DNA of 64,000 nt from Geotalea sp. SG265 (GCF_022808985.1 NZ_JAKZFT010000006.1:1-64000), one strand, 5' to 3'. Counted from the first letter of the stretch, positions 1 through 10,145 are shown. Notes: generated from the letters alone by a model not told the origin. Program-made: numbers and translations.

Positions 1-1
1 C

Positions 2-30
2 AAACTACCAAACTTATTTCCGACTGTCAA
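2..30 (-). promoter_or_regulatory. Leftward sigma70 promoter, third of three in tandem
   Basis: On the minus strand TTGACA (bases 30-25) and TAGTTT (7-2) lie 17 bases apart. The stretch just upstream on this strand (31-58) is rich in A tracts, like an UP element. It fires out of the window to the left, in line with two further promoters at 89-117 and 184-212. The -35 is perfect and the -10 is weak (3 of 6 matches), so this one is the least certain of the three. Confidence 0.5.
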
Positions 31-88
31 CAACTTTTTTTACTTCTTTTTTCTTTCAACCTTCTCCGCTCTCGCGGCGAAGTCCAAT

Positions 89-117
89 CTTATATCCTAA
101 CTGCTTTTCCCTGTCAA
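89..117 (-). promoter_or_regulatory. Leftward sigma70 promoter, second of three in tandem
   Basis: The minus strand reads TTGACA (117-112), a 17-base spacer, then TATAAG (94-89): 6/6 and 5/6 matches to consensus at ideal spacing. An A-tract lies directly upstream (about 121-127). No gene start follows within the window, so the transcript must leave on the left side. Confidence 0.7.
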
Positions 118-183
118 ACTATTTTTTCCACCGGCCAATCTTTTTTTCCACTCAATCTACCGGCCCCGTTCAACAGGAGGACG

Positions 184-212
184 GTTATAGCAGATCGGTT
201 TTGCCCGGTCAA
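184..212 (-). promoter_or_regulatory. Leftward sigma70 promoter, first of three in tandem
   Basis: The minus strand reads TTGACC (212-207), a 17-base spacer, then TATAAC (189-184). The upstream 25 bases are very AT-rich, as in UP elements. Three near-consensus promoters about 90 bases apart with identical spacing is the arrangement usual for rRNA operons. The inference is that a stable-RNA operon begins just left of the window. Confidence 0.65.
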
Positions 213-295
213 CGTTTTTACGATTATTATATCTTAAGGTTCTACGTTTGCTGAAATGGCTCTTCCTACCTTTGCGCTCGCAAGGCCTTAAAGCG

Positions 296-332
296 ATCGA
301 GGCTCAGAATCATCTTGATTCTGAGCCTCGAT
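296..332 (-). terminator. 17-bp perfect hairpin downstream of metY
   Basis: Bases 296-312 and 316-332 are perfect inverted repeats of 17 bp around a 3-base loop. The hairpin lies 38 bases beyond the stop of the O-acetylhomoserine sulfhydrylase gene and just upstream of the leftward promoters. No strong U-run follows on either strand, so it is an atypical terminator. It may instead act as an insulating or processing structure. Confidence 0.5.
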
Positions 333-370
333 TGACGCACATGGCAAGCAATTGCAGTCTGACAGAAACG

Positions 371-1723
<1,353 letters not shown>

Positions 1724-1744
1724 TTAAGCTTATCAGCAATCTCT

Positions 1745-3241
1745 TTAGTGCAGATTAATCGGCCCCCGTCCATATAACTCCGTCAAAGCCTTGAGCCGCT
1801 TCGCCACAGCATCATTCAGCATATCCGAAGACAACCGCCATGACCAGTTTCCTCCAGCCACCCCGGGAATATTCATGCGGGCATCACTGCCCAGACCGAG
1901 CACGTCTTGAAGTGGAAAAACAGCCAAGACTGCCACGGAAGCCAGCGTGGCTCGTACAAAATCCCAGCTGATATTATCAGCCCCAATATTAAGATAGGCG
2001 AGGATATCCTGTTTTCCCTTCTCTTTAAGTGTGGCAAACCAGCCGGCAGTGGTGTCGTTGTCATGGGTACCAGTATAGACAACGCAGTTCTGCACATGAT
2101 TGTGGGGAAGATAGGGATTCGCTGGACCTGAACCGAAGGCGAACTGTAGTATTTTCATGCCGGGGAAACCGAACTTATCCCGAAGCGCCTCAACCTCCGG
2201 CGTTATGACCCCCAAGTCTTCGGCTATGAGCGCCACATTTCCCAATTGGCTCTTCAACGCATTGAAGATTGCCTCCCCAGGTCCGGGCACCCAACGGCCG
2301 TTCATGGCCGTCTTTTCCCCGGCGGGGACTTCCCAGTAGGCCTCGAAGCCACGGAAGTGGTCAATCCTGACCCTGTCGTACAGAGATAAGTCGTTCCGTA
2401 CCCGGGCCACCCACCAACTGAAGTCCTCGTCAGCAATCCGTTGCCAATTGTAGAGGGGATTACCCCACAACTGGCCGGTTTTGCTGAAGTAATCCGGAGG
2501 GACCCCCGCCACAACCGTCGGCCTCCCCTTTTCGTCCAGGTGAAACAGGTGCGGGTTTGCCCAGACGTCAGTCGAATCGAAGGCGACGAAAATAGGCATA
2601 TCGCCGATGACCTCAATACCCTTGCTGTTGGCGTATCCTTTGAGACGTTGCCACTGGCGGGAAAACTGCCACTGCATGTACTTTTGCTCGCCGATGGCGC
2701 TTCCGAGCTTTTCCGAATATGCAGCCATGGATTCGGACCTGCGCAGAGCGATGTCTTCCGGCCAGTCGCACCAGCTTTTGCCGGGAAAGTGCTCTTTAAG
2801 CGCCATGAACAGTGCGTAGTCGTGTAGCCAGAAGGTCGTGTCGCAGAAATGCCAGAATTCTTCCATGCGCTGCCGATCTGCTGCGGCGAAAAAGTTGCCG
2901 GCAGCCTTTCGGAGCAGAGCGGTTTTGTATGGTTGCACGAGGCCGTAGTCTACGCGCCCGGACGGCAGGTCGATCTTCAGGTCCCCGGGGCCCACATCAC
3001 CATCATCGGCCAGCGTTTCCAGTGAGATCAGCAGCGGATTTCCGGCAAAGGCAGAGTAGCAGGAATAGGGTGAATTACCATAGGCCGTCGGTCCCAAGGG
3101 TAATATCTGCCAGAGAGTCTGTCCTGCATGGTGGAGGAAATCGACGAATGCGTAAGCTTCCGCCCCGAAGGCACCGATCCCCCCCGGCCCCGGAAATGAA
3201 GAGGGATGAAGCAGAATGCCGCTTTTTCTTGTCCGGTACAT
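1745..3241 (-). CDS. malQ: 4-alpha-glucanotransferase (amylomaltase)
   Basis: A GH77 disproportionating enzyme that transfers alpha-1,4-glucan segments between maltodextrins during glycogen or maltodextrin turnover in the cytosol. It has 498 residues, the normal length for the short bacterial type. The catalytic set is visible: nucleophile Asp294 in RIDHFRGFEAYWEVP, acid/base Glu341 in AEDLG, and Asp394 in THDNDTTAG. The N-terminus (SGILLHPSSFPGPGGIG) is the family signature. AAGGGG lies 8 bases before the ATG. The gene starts 118 bases from the oppositely directed small gene at 3360, and they share a promoter region with an unusual inverted repeat. Confidence 0.96.
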   Translation of the reverse strand: MYRTRKSGILLHPSSFPGPGGIGAFGAEAYAFVDFLHHAGQTLWQILPLGPTAYGNSPYSCYSAFAGNPLLISLETLADDGDVGPGDLKIDLPSGRVDYGLVQPYKTALLRKAAGNFFAAADRQRMEEFWHFCDTTFWLHDYALFMALKEHFPGKSWCDWPEDIALRRSESMAAYSEKLGSAIGEQKYMQWQFSRQWQRLKGYANSKGIEVIGDMPIFVAFDSTDVWANPHLFHLDEKGRPTVVAGVPPDYFSKTGQLWGNPLYNWQRIADEDFSWWVARVRNDLSLYDRVRIDHFRGFEAYWEVPAGEKTAMNGRWVPGPGEAIFNALKSQLGNVALIAEDLGVITPEVEALRDKFGFPGMKILQFAFGSGPANPYLPHNHVQNCVVYTGTHDNDTTAGWFATLKEKGKQDILAYLNIGADNISWDFVRATLASVAVLAVFPLQDVLGLGSDARMNIPGVAGGNWSWRLSSDMLNDAVAKRLKALTELYGRGPINLH

Positions 3242-3266
3242 TTATACTGCCCCTTGTGTTAATTGA

Positions 3267-3336
3267 ATTGGTGTCAACTATGACACAAAGCTGCTATAAT
3301 GCAAACTTCACAGTAAGACCAAGCCTTGACACCAAT
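3267..3336 (+). promoter_or_regulatory. Extended -10 promoter framed by an 11-bp inverted repeat
   Basis: TGCTATAAT (3292-3300) is an extended -10 reading rightward, toward the small gene at 3360. It is framed by ATTGGTGTCAA (3267-3277) and its exact reverse complement (3326-3336), 48 bases apart. The left copy is also half of a tighter palindrome, GTGTCA-ACTA-TGACAC (3271-3286). TTGACAC-type half-sites around a promoter suggest a repressor, perhaps bound as a loop. The regulator is unknown. Confidence 0.5.
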
Positions 3337-3359
3337 GATTGTGAAAGGATTTGTAAAAC

Positions 3360-3524
3360 ATGGAGACGGTCAAGACAGCATTGTTCGAAACTCTGATGGA
3401 AAGCGCGGTTCCGAACGAATCAGGCGGGTTCACCTTCACCCTGGAAGGGAAAAGCTATAAGATCAAGGATACCCTGGAAATATCCAAGATAGCCCAGGAT
3501 CACGGCTATATCATCATCTACTGA
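3360..3524 (+). CDS. Small conserved-looking protein, 54 residues
   Basis: ATG at 3360 opens a 54-codon frame ending in TGA at 3522-3524. AAAGGA sits about 9 bases upstream, and the strong extended -10 at 3292-3300 lies about 60 bases upstream. The product begins METVKTALFETLM and ends in a beta-like run, GYIIIY. It is hydrophilic, with no signal peptide or membrane segment. Its composition is protein-like (FTFTLEGKSYKIKDTLEISK) rather than random. It is convergent with ftsH and overlaps the last 7 bases of that gene. I do not recognise a family. The function is unknown; the gene call rests on promoter, ribosome site and codon usage. Confidence 0.6.
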   Translation: METVKTALFETLMESAVPNESGGFTFTLEGKSYKIKDTLEISKIAQDHGYIIIY

Positions 3525-5371
3525 ACAGACCCGAGGAGTTGGTCTACCTGGTGTCCATCAAGAGATTCCGCCTCAAGTAGCGCATCGGCCAGGACCTCCA
3601 GCTTTTTTATGTTGGCGGAAACCAGCTCCTCGGCCTTCAATTCAGCCTCCCTAATTATGGCAGCTATCTCCTGATCTATAAGCCAAGCCATCTGTTCCGA
3701 AAAGGATTTCTCCTCCGCCAGTTTGCGCCCCAGAAAGGGGTGCTCTTCCCCACGGCTGTAGATCACGGCACCGATCTTTTCGCTCATGCCCCACTGGCAG
3801 ACCATCTTTTCCGCAAGCTGGGTCACTACTTTCAAGTCGCTCTGGGCACCGGTCGAGAGATCATCGAAGACAAGCCGCTCGGCCACCCGCCCCCCCAAGG
3901 CGACGCAGAGCCTGTTGGTCAGATAGGTTTTCGGATAGTGATAGCGATCATCCTCGGGCAGTTGCTGGGTTAGCCCCAGGGCCATACCGTGGGGAACGAT
4001 CGTCACCTTGTGTACCGGGTCGGTTCCCGGGAGAAGCTTCGCCACCAGGGTGTGCCCCGCTTCATGATAGGCGGTGATCCGCTTCTCGTGCTCCGACATG
4101 ACGAGCTTCCGCTCCCCCCCCATGAGGATCTTGTCCTTGGCTCTTTCCAGGTCATCCATGGTAACGGTCTTCCAATTCCGCCGAGCCGCCTGGATCGCCC
4201 CTTCATTGATGAGATTTTCCAGATCGGCCCCTGTCATGCCGGGGGTACCCCGGGCGATAATGGAAAGATCCACTTGGGGATCCAGCCTGACCTTTCGCGC
4301 ATGGACCTTCAGAATCTGCTCCCGGTCGCGCAGGTCGGGGCGGTCTATGACCACATGGCGGTCAAAGCGCCCGGGCCTGAGCAGGGCAGGGTCCAGCACG
4401 TCGGGACGGTTGGTCGCAGCGATAACAATTACCTCTTCGTGGGGATCGAAACCGTCCATTTCCGAAAGGAGCTGGTTCAGCGTCTGCTCCCGCTCATCAT
4501 GCCCACCGCCGAAGCCGGCGCCACGGCTTCGCCCCACCGCATCCAGTTCATCGATGAAAATGATGCTCGGCGCCGCCTTTTTTGCATTGCTGAAGAGATC
4601 ACGCACCCGGCTGGCCCCGACCCCAACGAACATCTCGATGAATTGGGAAGCAGAAATGCTGAAAAAGGCAACGCCTGCCTCCCCCGCCACGGCCCTCGCC
4701 AGTAGGGTCTTGCCCGTACCTGGAGGTCCGACGAGAAGGATGCCCTTTGGAACCTTGCCGCCGATGTCCTGGAACAGTTTCGGATTCTTCAGGTAGTCAA
4801 CCATCTCCTTCAATTCCTGTTTGCTGTTTTCCATGCCGGCCACGTCGTCAAAGGTGACATTGATCCGTTCACCGCTCACATACATCCTGGCACCTGATCG
4901 GGCAAAGCCCCCCATCATGGTTCCAGGCCCCTGCCCCTTGACCCCCCGCATCATCAGCCACCAAATCCCGATAATCAGGAGCCACGGGAGAATATAGATG
5001 ACGACGCTGGCAAAAGAAGATGTCTCAGTCGAAACTGCTGTAACGTCAACCTTCTTTGAGGCAAGCTCAGGCATAAGCGTCGGATCGGTAACGGACGGCA
5101 AGACTGTGGTAAAGGCCGAAGCCTGGCGCGTCACCTCTTTTCCCTGGACCTTCTCCACCACGTTCGTTTTGTTGCGGAAAGTTCCCCTGACATTGGAGCC
5201 TTTTACAGTGACGCTCTTGATGTTGTCGGCCGCCAGTTCCGCTCTGAAGCGGCTGTAAGAAATGCTATACTCCTGCGTAGTTCCCTGAGTGGAAAAAAGA
5301 TTGTAGAAAATGTTGAAGAACACCACCAAGGCCAGCATCAGTACTACCGGTTTCCACACAGAAGGCCCCAT
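3518..5371 (-). CDS. ftsH: ATP-dependent zinc metalloprotease FtsH
   Basis: A membrane-bound AAA+ protease that degrades misassembled membrane proteins and short-lived regulators. It has 617 residues. In order: TM1 (about 7-26), a periplasmic loop, TM2 (about 122-141), the AAA module with Walker A GPPGTGKT (215-222), Walker B IIFIDELD (270-277) and a second region of homology (about 311-340), then the M41 protease with zinc site HEAGH (436-440). Every catalytic element is present. AAGGAG lies 7 bases before the ATG. The C-terminus is shorter than that of E. coli FtsH. The orphan Cas6-like gene lies upstream on the same strand, 121 bp away. Confidence 0.97.
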   Translation of the reverse strand: MGPSVWKPVVLMLALVVFFNIFYNLFSTQGTTQEYSISYSRFRAELAADNIKSVTVKGSNVRGTFRNKTNVVEKVQGKEVTRQASAFTTVLPSVTDPTLMPELASKKVDVTAVSTETSSFASVVIYILPWLLIIGIWWLMMRGVKGQGPGTMMGGFARSGARMYVSGERINVTFDDVAGMENSKQELKEMVDYLKNPKLFQDIGGKVPKGILLVGPPGTGKTLLARAVAGEAGVAFFSISASQFIEMFVGVGASRVRDLFSNAKKAAPSIIFIDELDAVGRSRGAGFGGGHDEREQTLNQLLSEMDGFDPHEEVIVIAATNRPDVLDPALLRPGRFDRHVVIDRPDLRDREQILKVHARKVRLDPQVDLSIIARGTPGMTGADLENLINEGAIQAARRNWKTVTMDDLERAKDKILMGGERKLVMSEHEKRITAYHEAGHTLVAKLLPGTDPVHKVTIVPHGMALGLTQQLPEDDRYHYPKTYLTNRLCVALGGRVAERLVFDDLSTGAQSDLKVVTQLAEKMVCQWGMSEKIGAVIYSRGEEHPFLGRKLAEEKSFSEQMAWLIDQEIAAIIREAELKAEELVSANIKKLEVLADALLEAESLDGHQVDQLLGSVQ

Positions 5372-5492
5372 GTAATACTCCTTGCATTTTCAGTCTACCC
5401 GATGATGTTTAGATCGACATTTCGGGCGCTAATTAACAGCTTACCCAGTACTGGCGGTTTTACAAGCAAAACCTGCCTGCCAGACGCGGGTT

Positions 5493-6386
5493 TCAATCGA
5501 GCAGGTACTGTCCGTGGCCGAAGGAAGCGCTTTTCCCCAGGTTAAAATACTGACCGAGCAGCAAAAACGGGTAAAAGCTATCCAATCCCCCTGAAAAGAC
5601 CACCCTGCCGATGATGCCGCCGAGCCTCCACGCCGCTGGACCATCCTCCCATTCGGCCCAGGCAAGGTTCGATTCTAGGGTTGCGACCAGACAGCTTCGT
5701 TCTGCCAGCAATTTAAAATCGCAGTCCATTTCGTCACCACCATAATAGTAGACAAGGGAGGAGACCCTTCTGAACAGAGCCCTGATGAATGTGGAAAACG
5801 AAAGCTCGTGCAGGGGATGACCCTGACGCAGCAACAGCAGCGGGGTTATGAAACGCACCAGAACGCATTCGGAAACCTGTCGGCTCCTGCTAATTTCTTC
5901 TGCCGAGAAGAGAAACAGGTGATCCTGATGCATTTCCCCCCGATGCTCCATGAGCAGATAGCGGTTCCCCTGGTAGTCCACCGATTCCGCTTTCACCGGG
6001 ACGGCAAAATCAACACAGGCAGCGGAAAAGGCCTCTATGAAATGCCTGTAATGCTCAGCGGCAGGACCGATCAGCACCATTTCCAGTTCGAAGGATGTCC
6101 CTCTGTTGGAGGAAGGATGTATAATGGGAAAATGAAAAACAAAGGGAAAGGAAGGTTTCTGATATCTTTTCAGGGCAGCAGGATCGACAGCCAAAGACTG
6201 GGATAAAATCCGATCGTACAGGCAATCTTCGCCATTACGGCAGCCGCTGCAGCTTGATCTACCACAGTCGATACTCCGCCGGAAGGCGCTATCAAAGCGA
6301 TTCTTCAGGTTAAAGAAGATATACGGCGAGCGAACATTTTTTTGCAGCCGCAGGGTAAGGATTATTTTTGCAAATGTCAAAGCCAT
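5493..6386 (-). CDS. Cas6-like RAMP protein (PF10040-type), orphan
   Basis: A 297-residue protein with the hallmarks of the Cas6/DUF2276 family, which processes pre-crRNA in CRISPR systems. The glycine-rich C-terminus (residues 257-294) contains GGIIGRVVFSG and LGKSASFGHGQY, the RAMP-type closing motif. A central FITPLLLL segment (179-186) is followed by FIRALFRRVSSL, matching the family's TP(L/I) and RR-L pattern. Cys41, Cys46, Cys49 and Cys55 form a probable metal-binding cluster near the N-terminus, also usual in PF10040 proteins. No histidine occurs in the first 84 residues, where many Cas6 enzymes place the catalytic one. The ATG at 6386 is preferred (AGGTG 6 bases upstream) over an upstream in-frame ATG at 6470. 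No cas gene or repeat array lies nearby. A TTGACA at minus-strand 6446-6441 may be its own -35. Confidence 0.72.
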   Translation of the reverse strand: MALTFAKIILTLRLQKNVRSPYIFFNLKNRFDSAFRRSIDCGRSSCSGCRNGEDCLYDRILSQSLAVDPAALKRYQKPSFPFVFHFPIIHPSSNRGTSFELEMVLIGPAAEHYRHFIEAFSAACVDFAVPVKAESVDYQGNRYLLMEHRGEMHQDHLFLFSAEEISRSRQVSECVLVRFITPLLLLRQGHPLHELSFSTFIRALFRRVSSLVYYYGGDEMDCDFKLLAERSCLVATLESNLAWAEWEDGPAAWRLGGIIGRVVFSGGLDSFYPFLLLGQYFNLGKSASFGHGQYLLD

Positions 6387-6470
6387 GGTTGCACCTGTCT
6401 TTTGTGGTTTGCATCCAAAACAGCGCATCCTCCGAAAAATTGTCAATCTTAACCATTGGTTTAAATGCAA

Positions 6471-6505
6471 AAAGGGCGGATCCCGAGGGGTCCGCCCTTT
6501 TTTTT
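6471..6505. terminator. Bidirectional rho-independent terminator after frdB
   Basis: A 10-bp GC-rich stem (6474-6483 with 6488-6497, one G-U pair) around a CGAG tetraloop. It is flanked by five As on the left and eight Ts on the right, so it terminates in both directions. It ends the frdCAB transcript and separates it from the Cas6-like gene. Confidence 0.88.
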
Positions 6506-6521
6506 GGTAAACCGATACTTG

Positions 6522-7280
6522 CTACTTGAACTGGGCTTTCAGATATTCCCTGTTCAGCCGTGCGATGAATTTCACATCGATGCCCTTAGGGCAGGCAGCC
6601 TGGCACTCGTAGTGATTGGAGCAGTTGCCGAAACCACATGCCTGCATGGTCTCAACCATGTTCTTAACGCGGGCAGCAGCTTCAACCTGGCCCTGTGGCA
6701 GGGCAGCCAACTGGGCCACTTTGGCTGAGGTAAAGAGCATTGCCGAGCTGTTGGGGCAGGCGGCAGCGCAGGCGCCGCAGCCGATGCACTCGGCAGCGTC
6801 CATGGCGTAATCCGCATCCTGCTTGGGAATGGGAAGCGTATTGCCGTCGGGTACGCCGCCGGTGTGACATGAGGTATAACCACCAGCCTGGATGATGGTG
6901 TCGTAAGCGCTACGGTCAACAACCAGGTCCTTGATGATCGGGAATGCAGTAGCACGCCACGGTTCAATGAAGATGGTATCGCCGTCCTTGAATTTACGCA
7001 TGTGCAACTGACAAACGGTGGTCCGCTCCTGGCCGCCATGGGGCACGCCGTTGATCACCTGGGAGCACATGCCGCAGATACCTTCGCGACAGTCGTGATC
7101 GAAGACGATCGGCTCTTTGCCTGACTTGATCAGGTCTTCGTTGACCACGTCGATCATCTCCAGGAAAGAGTGGTGTTCGGTTATTCCTTTGGCGGTGTAG
7201 GTTTCGAACTTCCCGGGGTCGTTGGGCCCCTTCTGCCGCCAGACATTGAGAGTCAGAGTCATGGTTTTGTGTTCGCTCAT
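6522..7280 (-). CDS. frdB: Fumarate reductase/succinate dehydrogenase iron-sulfur subunit
   Basis: Electron-transfer subunit of respiratory complex II, on the cytoplasmic face of the membrane. It has 252 residues. The ferredoxin-like [2Fe-2S] ligands are Cys64, Cys69, Cys72 and Cys90. The C-terminal half has [12 protein letters not shown] for the [4Fe-4S] cluster and a further cysteine set ([15 protein letters not shown]) for the third cluster. Its ATG overlaps the frdA stop by one base (TAATG), and AAGGAG lies upstream inside frdA, so the two are translationally coupled. In Geobacter sulfurreducens the orthologous FrdCAB is known to work both as succinate dehydrogenase and as fumarate reductase. 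I infer the same here but the direction cannot be read from sequence. Confidence 0.95.
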   Translation of the reverse strand: MSEHKTMTLTLNVWRQKGPNDPGKFETYTAKGITEHHSFLEMIDVVNEDLIKSGKEPIVFDHDCREGICGMCSQVINGVPHGGQERTTVCQLHMRKFKDGDTIFIEPWRATAFPIIKDLVVDRSAYDTIIQAGGYTSCHTGGVPDGNTLPIPKQDADYAMDAAECIGCGACAAACPNSSAMLFTSAKVAQLAALPQGQVEAAARVKNMVETMQACGFGNCSNHYECQAACPKGIDVKFIARLNREYLKAQFK

Positions 7281-9196
7281 TATTTATAACTCCTTACCGC
7301 AAGATGTACGTTCTCGAACTTGAGTGGCTCCTTGTGCAACTCAGGAGTCTTGCCGTCCCCTTTGTATTCCCAGGCGCCGACATAGCAGTAGTTCTCGTCG
7401 TCACGCTGTGCCTCACCGTCCGAGGTCTGGAATTCAGTCCGGAAGTGGCCACCGCAGGACTCGTTGCGGTGGTGAGCGTCACGGCAGAGCAGTTCGCCGA
7501 ATTCGAGGAAATCGGCAGTGCGGCCTGCATTCTCCAGATCCTGGTTCAGGTCAGCACCGGTACCGGTAACCTTGACGTTTTTCCAGAATTCTTCGCGCAG
7601 CGCCGGGATCTTCTTGAGGTTTTCTTCGAGAGATTCCTTGGAGCGGGCCATGCCACAGTTTTCCCACATGAGGGAACCAAGCTCGCGCATGAACTCGGAA
7701 ACCGTCTTCTTGCCGTTGACGGACAGAAGCTTCTTGGAGTAGTTCTGCACCTCTTCGATGGACTTCTTGAATTCGGCATTGTCGGTGGTGATGCCGGAAG
7801 GCTTGACTGTCGCTAAATAGCCACCGATGGTGTAAGGAATGACGAAGTAACCATCAGCCAGACCTTGCATGAGAGCGGAAGCACCGAGGCGGTTTGCTCC
7901 GTGAACGGAGAAGTTTGCCTCACCCAGGACGAAGAGGCCGGGGATGTTACTCATGAGGTTGTAGTCTACCCAGAGACCACCCATGGAGTAGTGGGGAGCC
8001 GGATACATACGCATCGGCCGCTTGTAAGCGTTCTCATCGGTGATCTTTTCGTACATCTCGAAGAGGTTGCCGTAACGCTCCTTGATGGTGTGCTCGCCAA
8101 CACGCTTGATAGCGGAGGAGAAATCCAGGTAGACACCGCGGCCGCCTGGACCGACGCCACGGCCGTCGTCGCACTGTTCCTTTGCAGCACGGGAGGCGAT
8201 ATCACGGGGAGCGAGGTTACCGAAGGAAGGATATTTACGCTCCAGGTAGTAATCGCGATCCTCTTCGGCAATTTCGTTCGGATGTTTGCCAAGGTCTTCC
8301 TTCTTCTTCGGAACCCAGCAACGGCCGTCGTTACGGAGCGACTCGGACATGAGAGTCAGTTTGGACTGGTAATCGCCCGCCTGGGGAATACAGGTGGGGT
8401 GGATCTGGGTGTAGCAGGGGTTGGCAAAGAATGCCCCTTTTTTGTATGCTTTCCAGTTTGCCGTGACTGAACAGCCCATGGCATTGGTGGAAAGATAGAA
8501 GACGTTGACATAACCGCCGGTGGCGAGACAGACGGCATCGGCAGCATAGGACTCAAGCTCGCCAGAAATCAGGTTGCGGCAGGTGATGCCCTTGGCAACG
8601 CCATCGACCACAACCAGGTCCAGCATCTCGCGACGGGTAAACATTTTCACCGTGCCCGCCTTGATCTGGCGGGAAAGGGCTGAGTAAGCGCCGAGAAGGA
8701 GCTGCTGGCCCGTTTGGCCACGGGCATAGAAGGTACGGGAAACCTGCGCGCCACCGAAGGAACGGTTATCCAGGTAGCCGGCGTAGTCGCGGGCAAAAGG
8801 TACGCCCTGGGCAACACACTGGTCGATGATGTTGTTGGAAACCTGGGCCAGACGCCAGACGTCTGCCTCACGGGCACGGAAATCGCCCCCCTTGATGGTG
8901 TCGTAAAAGAGACGATAGATGGAGTCGCCGTCGTTGGGGTATGCCTTGGCGGCGTTGATACCACCCTGGGCAGCGATGGAGTGTGCCCGACGCGGTGAAT
9001 CCTGGTAGCAGAAAGCCTGAACGTTGTAACCCAGCTCGCCGAGAGTAGCTGCGGCAGCACCACCGGCAAGACCGGTACCGACTACAATGATGTTGTATTT
9101 TCTCTTGTTGGCGGGGTTGACCAGCTTCAGATCAAAGCGGTGCTTGTCCCATGTTTTTTCAATCGGTCCTTGCGGACATTTTCCGTCGAGTATCAC
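7280..9196 (-). CDS. frdA: Fumarate reductase/succinate dehydrogenase flavoprotein subunit
   Basis: Catalytic subunit of complex II; it interconverts succinate and fumarate using covalently bound FAD. It has 638 residues, the longer epsilon/delta-type flavoprotein. The N-terminal dinucleotide fold is [20 protein letters not shown] (about 39-58), and the [13 protein letters not shown] motif holds the FAD-linking histidine. The capping-domain HPT and late [14 protein letters not shown] motifs are present. The start codon is GTG at 9196, with AGGGGG 6 bases upstream; there is no ATG alternative nearby. It lies 10 bases after frdC and overlaps frdB by one base. Confidence 0.96.
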   Translation of the reverse strand: MILDGKCPQGPIEKTWDKHRFDLKLVNPANKRKYNIIVVGTGLAGGAAAATLGELGYNVQAFCYQDSPRRAHSIAAQGGINAAKAYPNDGDSIYRLFYDTIKGGDFRAREADVWRLAQVSNNIIDQCVAQGVPFARDYAGYLDNRSFGGAQVSRTFYARGQTGQQLLLGAYSALSRQIKAGTVKMFTRREMLDLVVVDGVAKGITCRNLISGELESYAADAVCLATGGYVNVFYLSTNAMGCSVTANWKAYKKGAFFANPCYTQIHPTCIPQAGDYQSKLTLMSESLRNDGRCWVPKKKEDLGKHPNEIAEEDRDYYLERKYPSFGNLAPRDIASRAAKEQCDDGRGVGPGGRGVYLDFSSAIKRVGEHTIKERYGNLFEMYEKITDENAYKRPMRMYPAPHYSMGGLWVDYNLMSNIPGLFVLGEANFSVHGANRLGASALMQGLADGYFVIPYTIGGYLATVKPSGITTDNAEFKKSIEEVQNYSKKLLSVNGKKTVSEFMRELGSLMWENCGMARSKESLEENLKKIPALREEFWKNVKVTGTGADLNQDLENAGRTADFLEFGELLCRDAHHRNESCGGHFRTEFQTSDGEAQRDDENYCYVGAWEYKGDGKTPELHKEPLKFENVHLAVRSYK

Positions 9197-9206
9197 TATG
9201 AACCCC

Positions 9207-9887
9207 CTAAAGTTTCAATAATCCGGTTATGATGACCAGTGGAATGGAAACGTACCCAACGAGCAGAAGGCCGGATACGACCTTGCCGACAGCGCCGAAG
9301 CAAGGACGGGTCTTGTCGTTGTTCCAGCCCATGGTCTGCAAGAAGCTCTGAATGCCGTGGCTGAGATGAAGGAACAGCATGACCATGGCAGCAGCATAGA
9401 TAACGGCGATGAGCCCTTTCTGAAAGCTAAGCACGACCATCTTGAACACGTCAGGTCTCTGCAGTGCATCGAAATTGGCAGCCACTCCGGCAGAGATCTC
9501 CGGATTGGTAATATGAAGGGTAAAATGGGCCAAGTGGTAAAGAACAAAGAGAGCGATGAGCAGGCCGGTCCAGATCATGGTCTTGGAGGCGAAGGTCGCC
9601 TTCAGGTGCTTCTGCACCGCATAGCTCTTGGTGTTTGCCTTGTTGTTCTCCAAGGTTACCTGGATACCGTAAATGATGTGTATTGCCACCCCGGTCAGCA
9701 TCACCAACCTGAAAATCCAGACCAGGGGGGGGAGGTCATGAAGATGTTTGGCATATGCATTTATTCCGTCGGCACCAAGAAAAATCGATGAGTTGCCGAT
9801 GAAATGGACGATGACAAAAATGATCAGTAGCTGACCAGTAATCGACATCAAAATCTTTCTTCCCACAGCGTTTTTAAAAAATTCCAT
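9207..9887 (-). CDS. frdC: Fumarate reductase/succinate dehydrogenase cytochrome b subunit
   Basis: Membrane anchor and menaquinone site of complex II. It has 226 residues with five hydrophobic segments, fitting the b558-type single-anchor family that binds two hemes. Histidines fall in the membrane segments as expected for bis-His ligation ([29 protein letters not shown]). AAGGGA lies 7 bases before the ATG. It is the first gene of frdCAB and is preceded by a leader of more than 200 bases with regulatory signs. Confidence 0.92.
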   Translation of the reverse strand: MEFFKNAVGRKILMSITGQLLIIFVIVHFIGNSSIFLGADGINAYAKHLHDLPPLVWIFRLVMLTGVAIHIIYGIQVTLENNKANTKSYAVQKHLKATFASKTMIWTGLLIALFVLYHLAHFTLHITNPEISAGVAANFDALQRPDVFKMVVLSFQKGLIAVIYAAAMVMLFLHLSHGIQSFLQTMGWNNDKTRPCFGAVGKVVSGLLLVGYVSIPLVIITGLLKL

Positions 9888-10060
9888 AATTTAGTCCCTT
9901 TGAGTGAATTGAAAAAGAGTTACTAAGGGGTACGAGGAACCCTTTTGCCGAGATTGCAGGCTCCCTGCTTCTTGCGGCTGACGGTCGATGCCGAAAGCAA
10001 GGATAACCTATGAAGGGGGTGCGCGCCATTCTGTTCCGGTGAGCATACCTACCTCCTTCT
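9888..10060 (-). promoter_or_regulatory. Structured 5' leader of frdCAB
   Basis: Nothing larger than a 12-codon frame is encoded here. On the minus strand the leader holds a near-perfect ribosome site (10060-10051) with a short ORF, then a stem-loop with outer GCCG/CGGC (9950-9947 with 9978-9975) and inner GCAGG/CCTGC (9956-9968), and a second hairpin at 9925-9944. CGGC at 9975-9978 could pair instead with GCCG at 9990-9993, but that is only four base pairs. No T-run follows, so any control would be at translation or mRNA stability. I do not recognise a known riboswitch class. Confidence 0.45.
10008..10046 (-). CDS. Possible leader peptide upstream of frdC, 12 residues
   Basis: ATG at 10046 follows AGAAGGAGGT, which matches the 16S anti-Shine-Dalgarno almost perfectly, with 4-5 bases between. 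The frame reads MLTGTEWRAPPS and stops at TAG (10010-10008). It ends 121 bases before frdC. The strength of the ribosome site is hard to explain unless something is translated. A leader or upstream ORF controlling frdC is the simplest reading. The peptide itself matches nothing I know. Confidence 0.4.
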   Translation of the reverse strand: MLTGTEWRAPPS

Positions 10061-10113
10061 AAAAAAATTCATAAAATCAAAAGCTTGAGCAAGTGCAACA
10101 GCTACATTAAAAT

Positions 10114-10145
10114 ATTATAATAGTTCAGAAATGTATACTGTATAC
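10114..10145 (-). promoter_or_regulatory. frd promoter with GTATAC palindromic operator
   Basis: On the minus strand TATAAT (10119-10114) is a perfect -10. Where the -35 should be there is no consensus; instead two GTATAC hexamers one base apart (10133-10138 and 10140-10145) make a 13-base palindrome. This is the layout of an operator, or of an activator site at a promoter lacking a -35. It lies 67 bases upstream of the short leader ORF and about 225 bases from frdC. The binding protein is not identified. Confidence 0.55.

Noticed and set aside
5300-6600. A CRISPR array near the Cas6-like gene
   Set aside because: I looked for regularly spaced direct repeats on both strands here and in the other gaps and found none.
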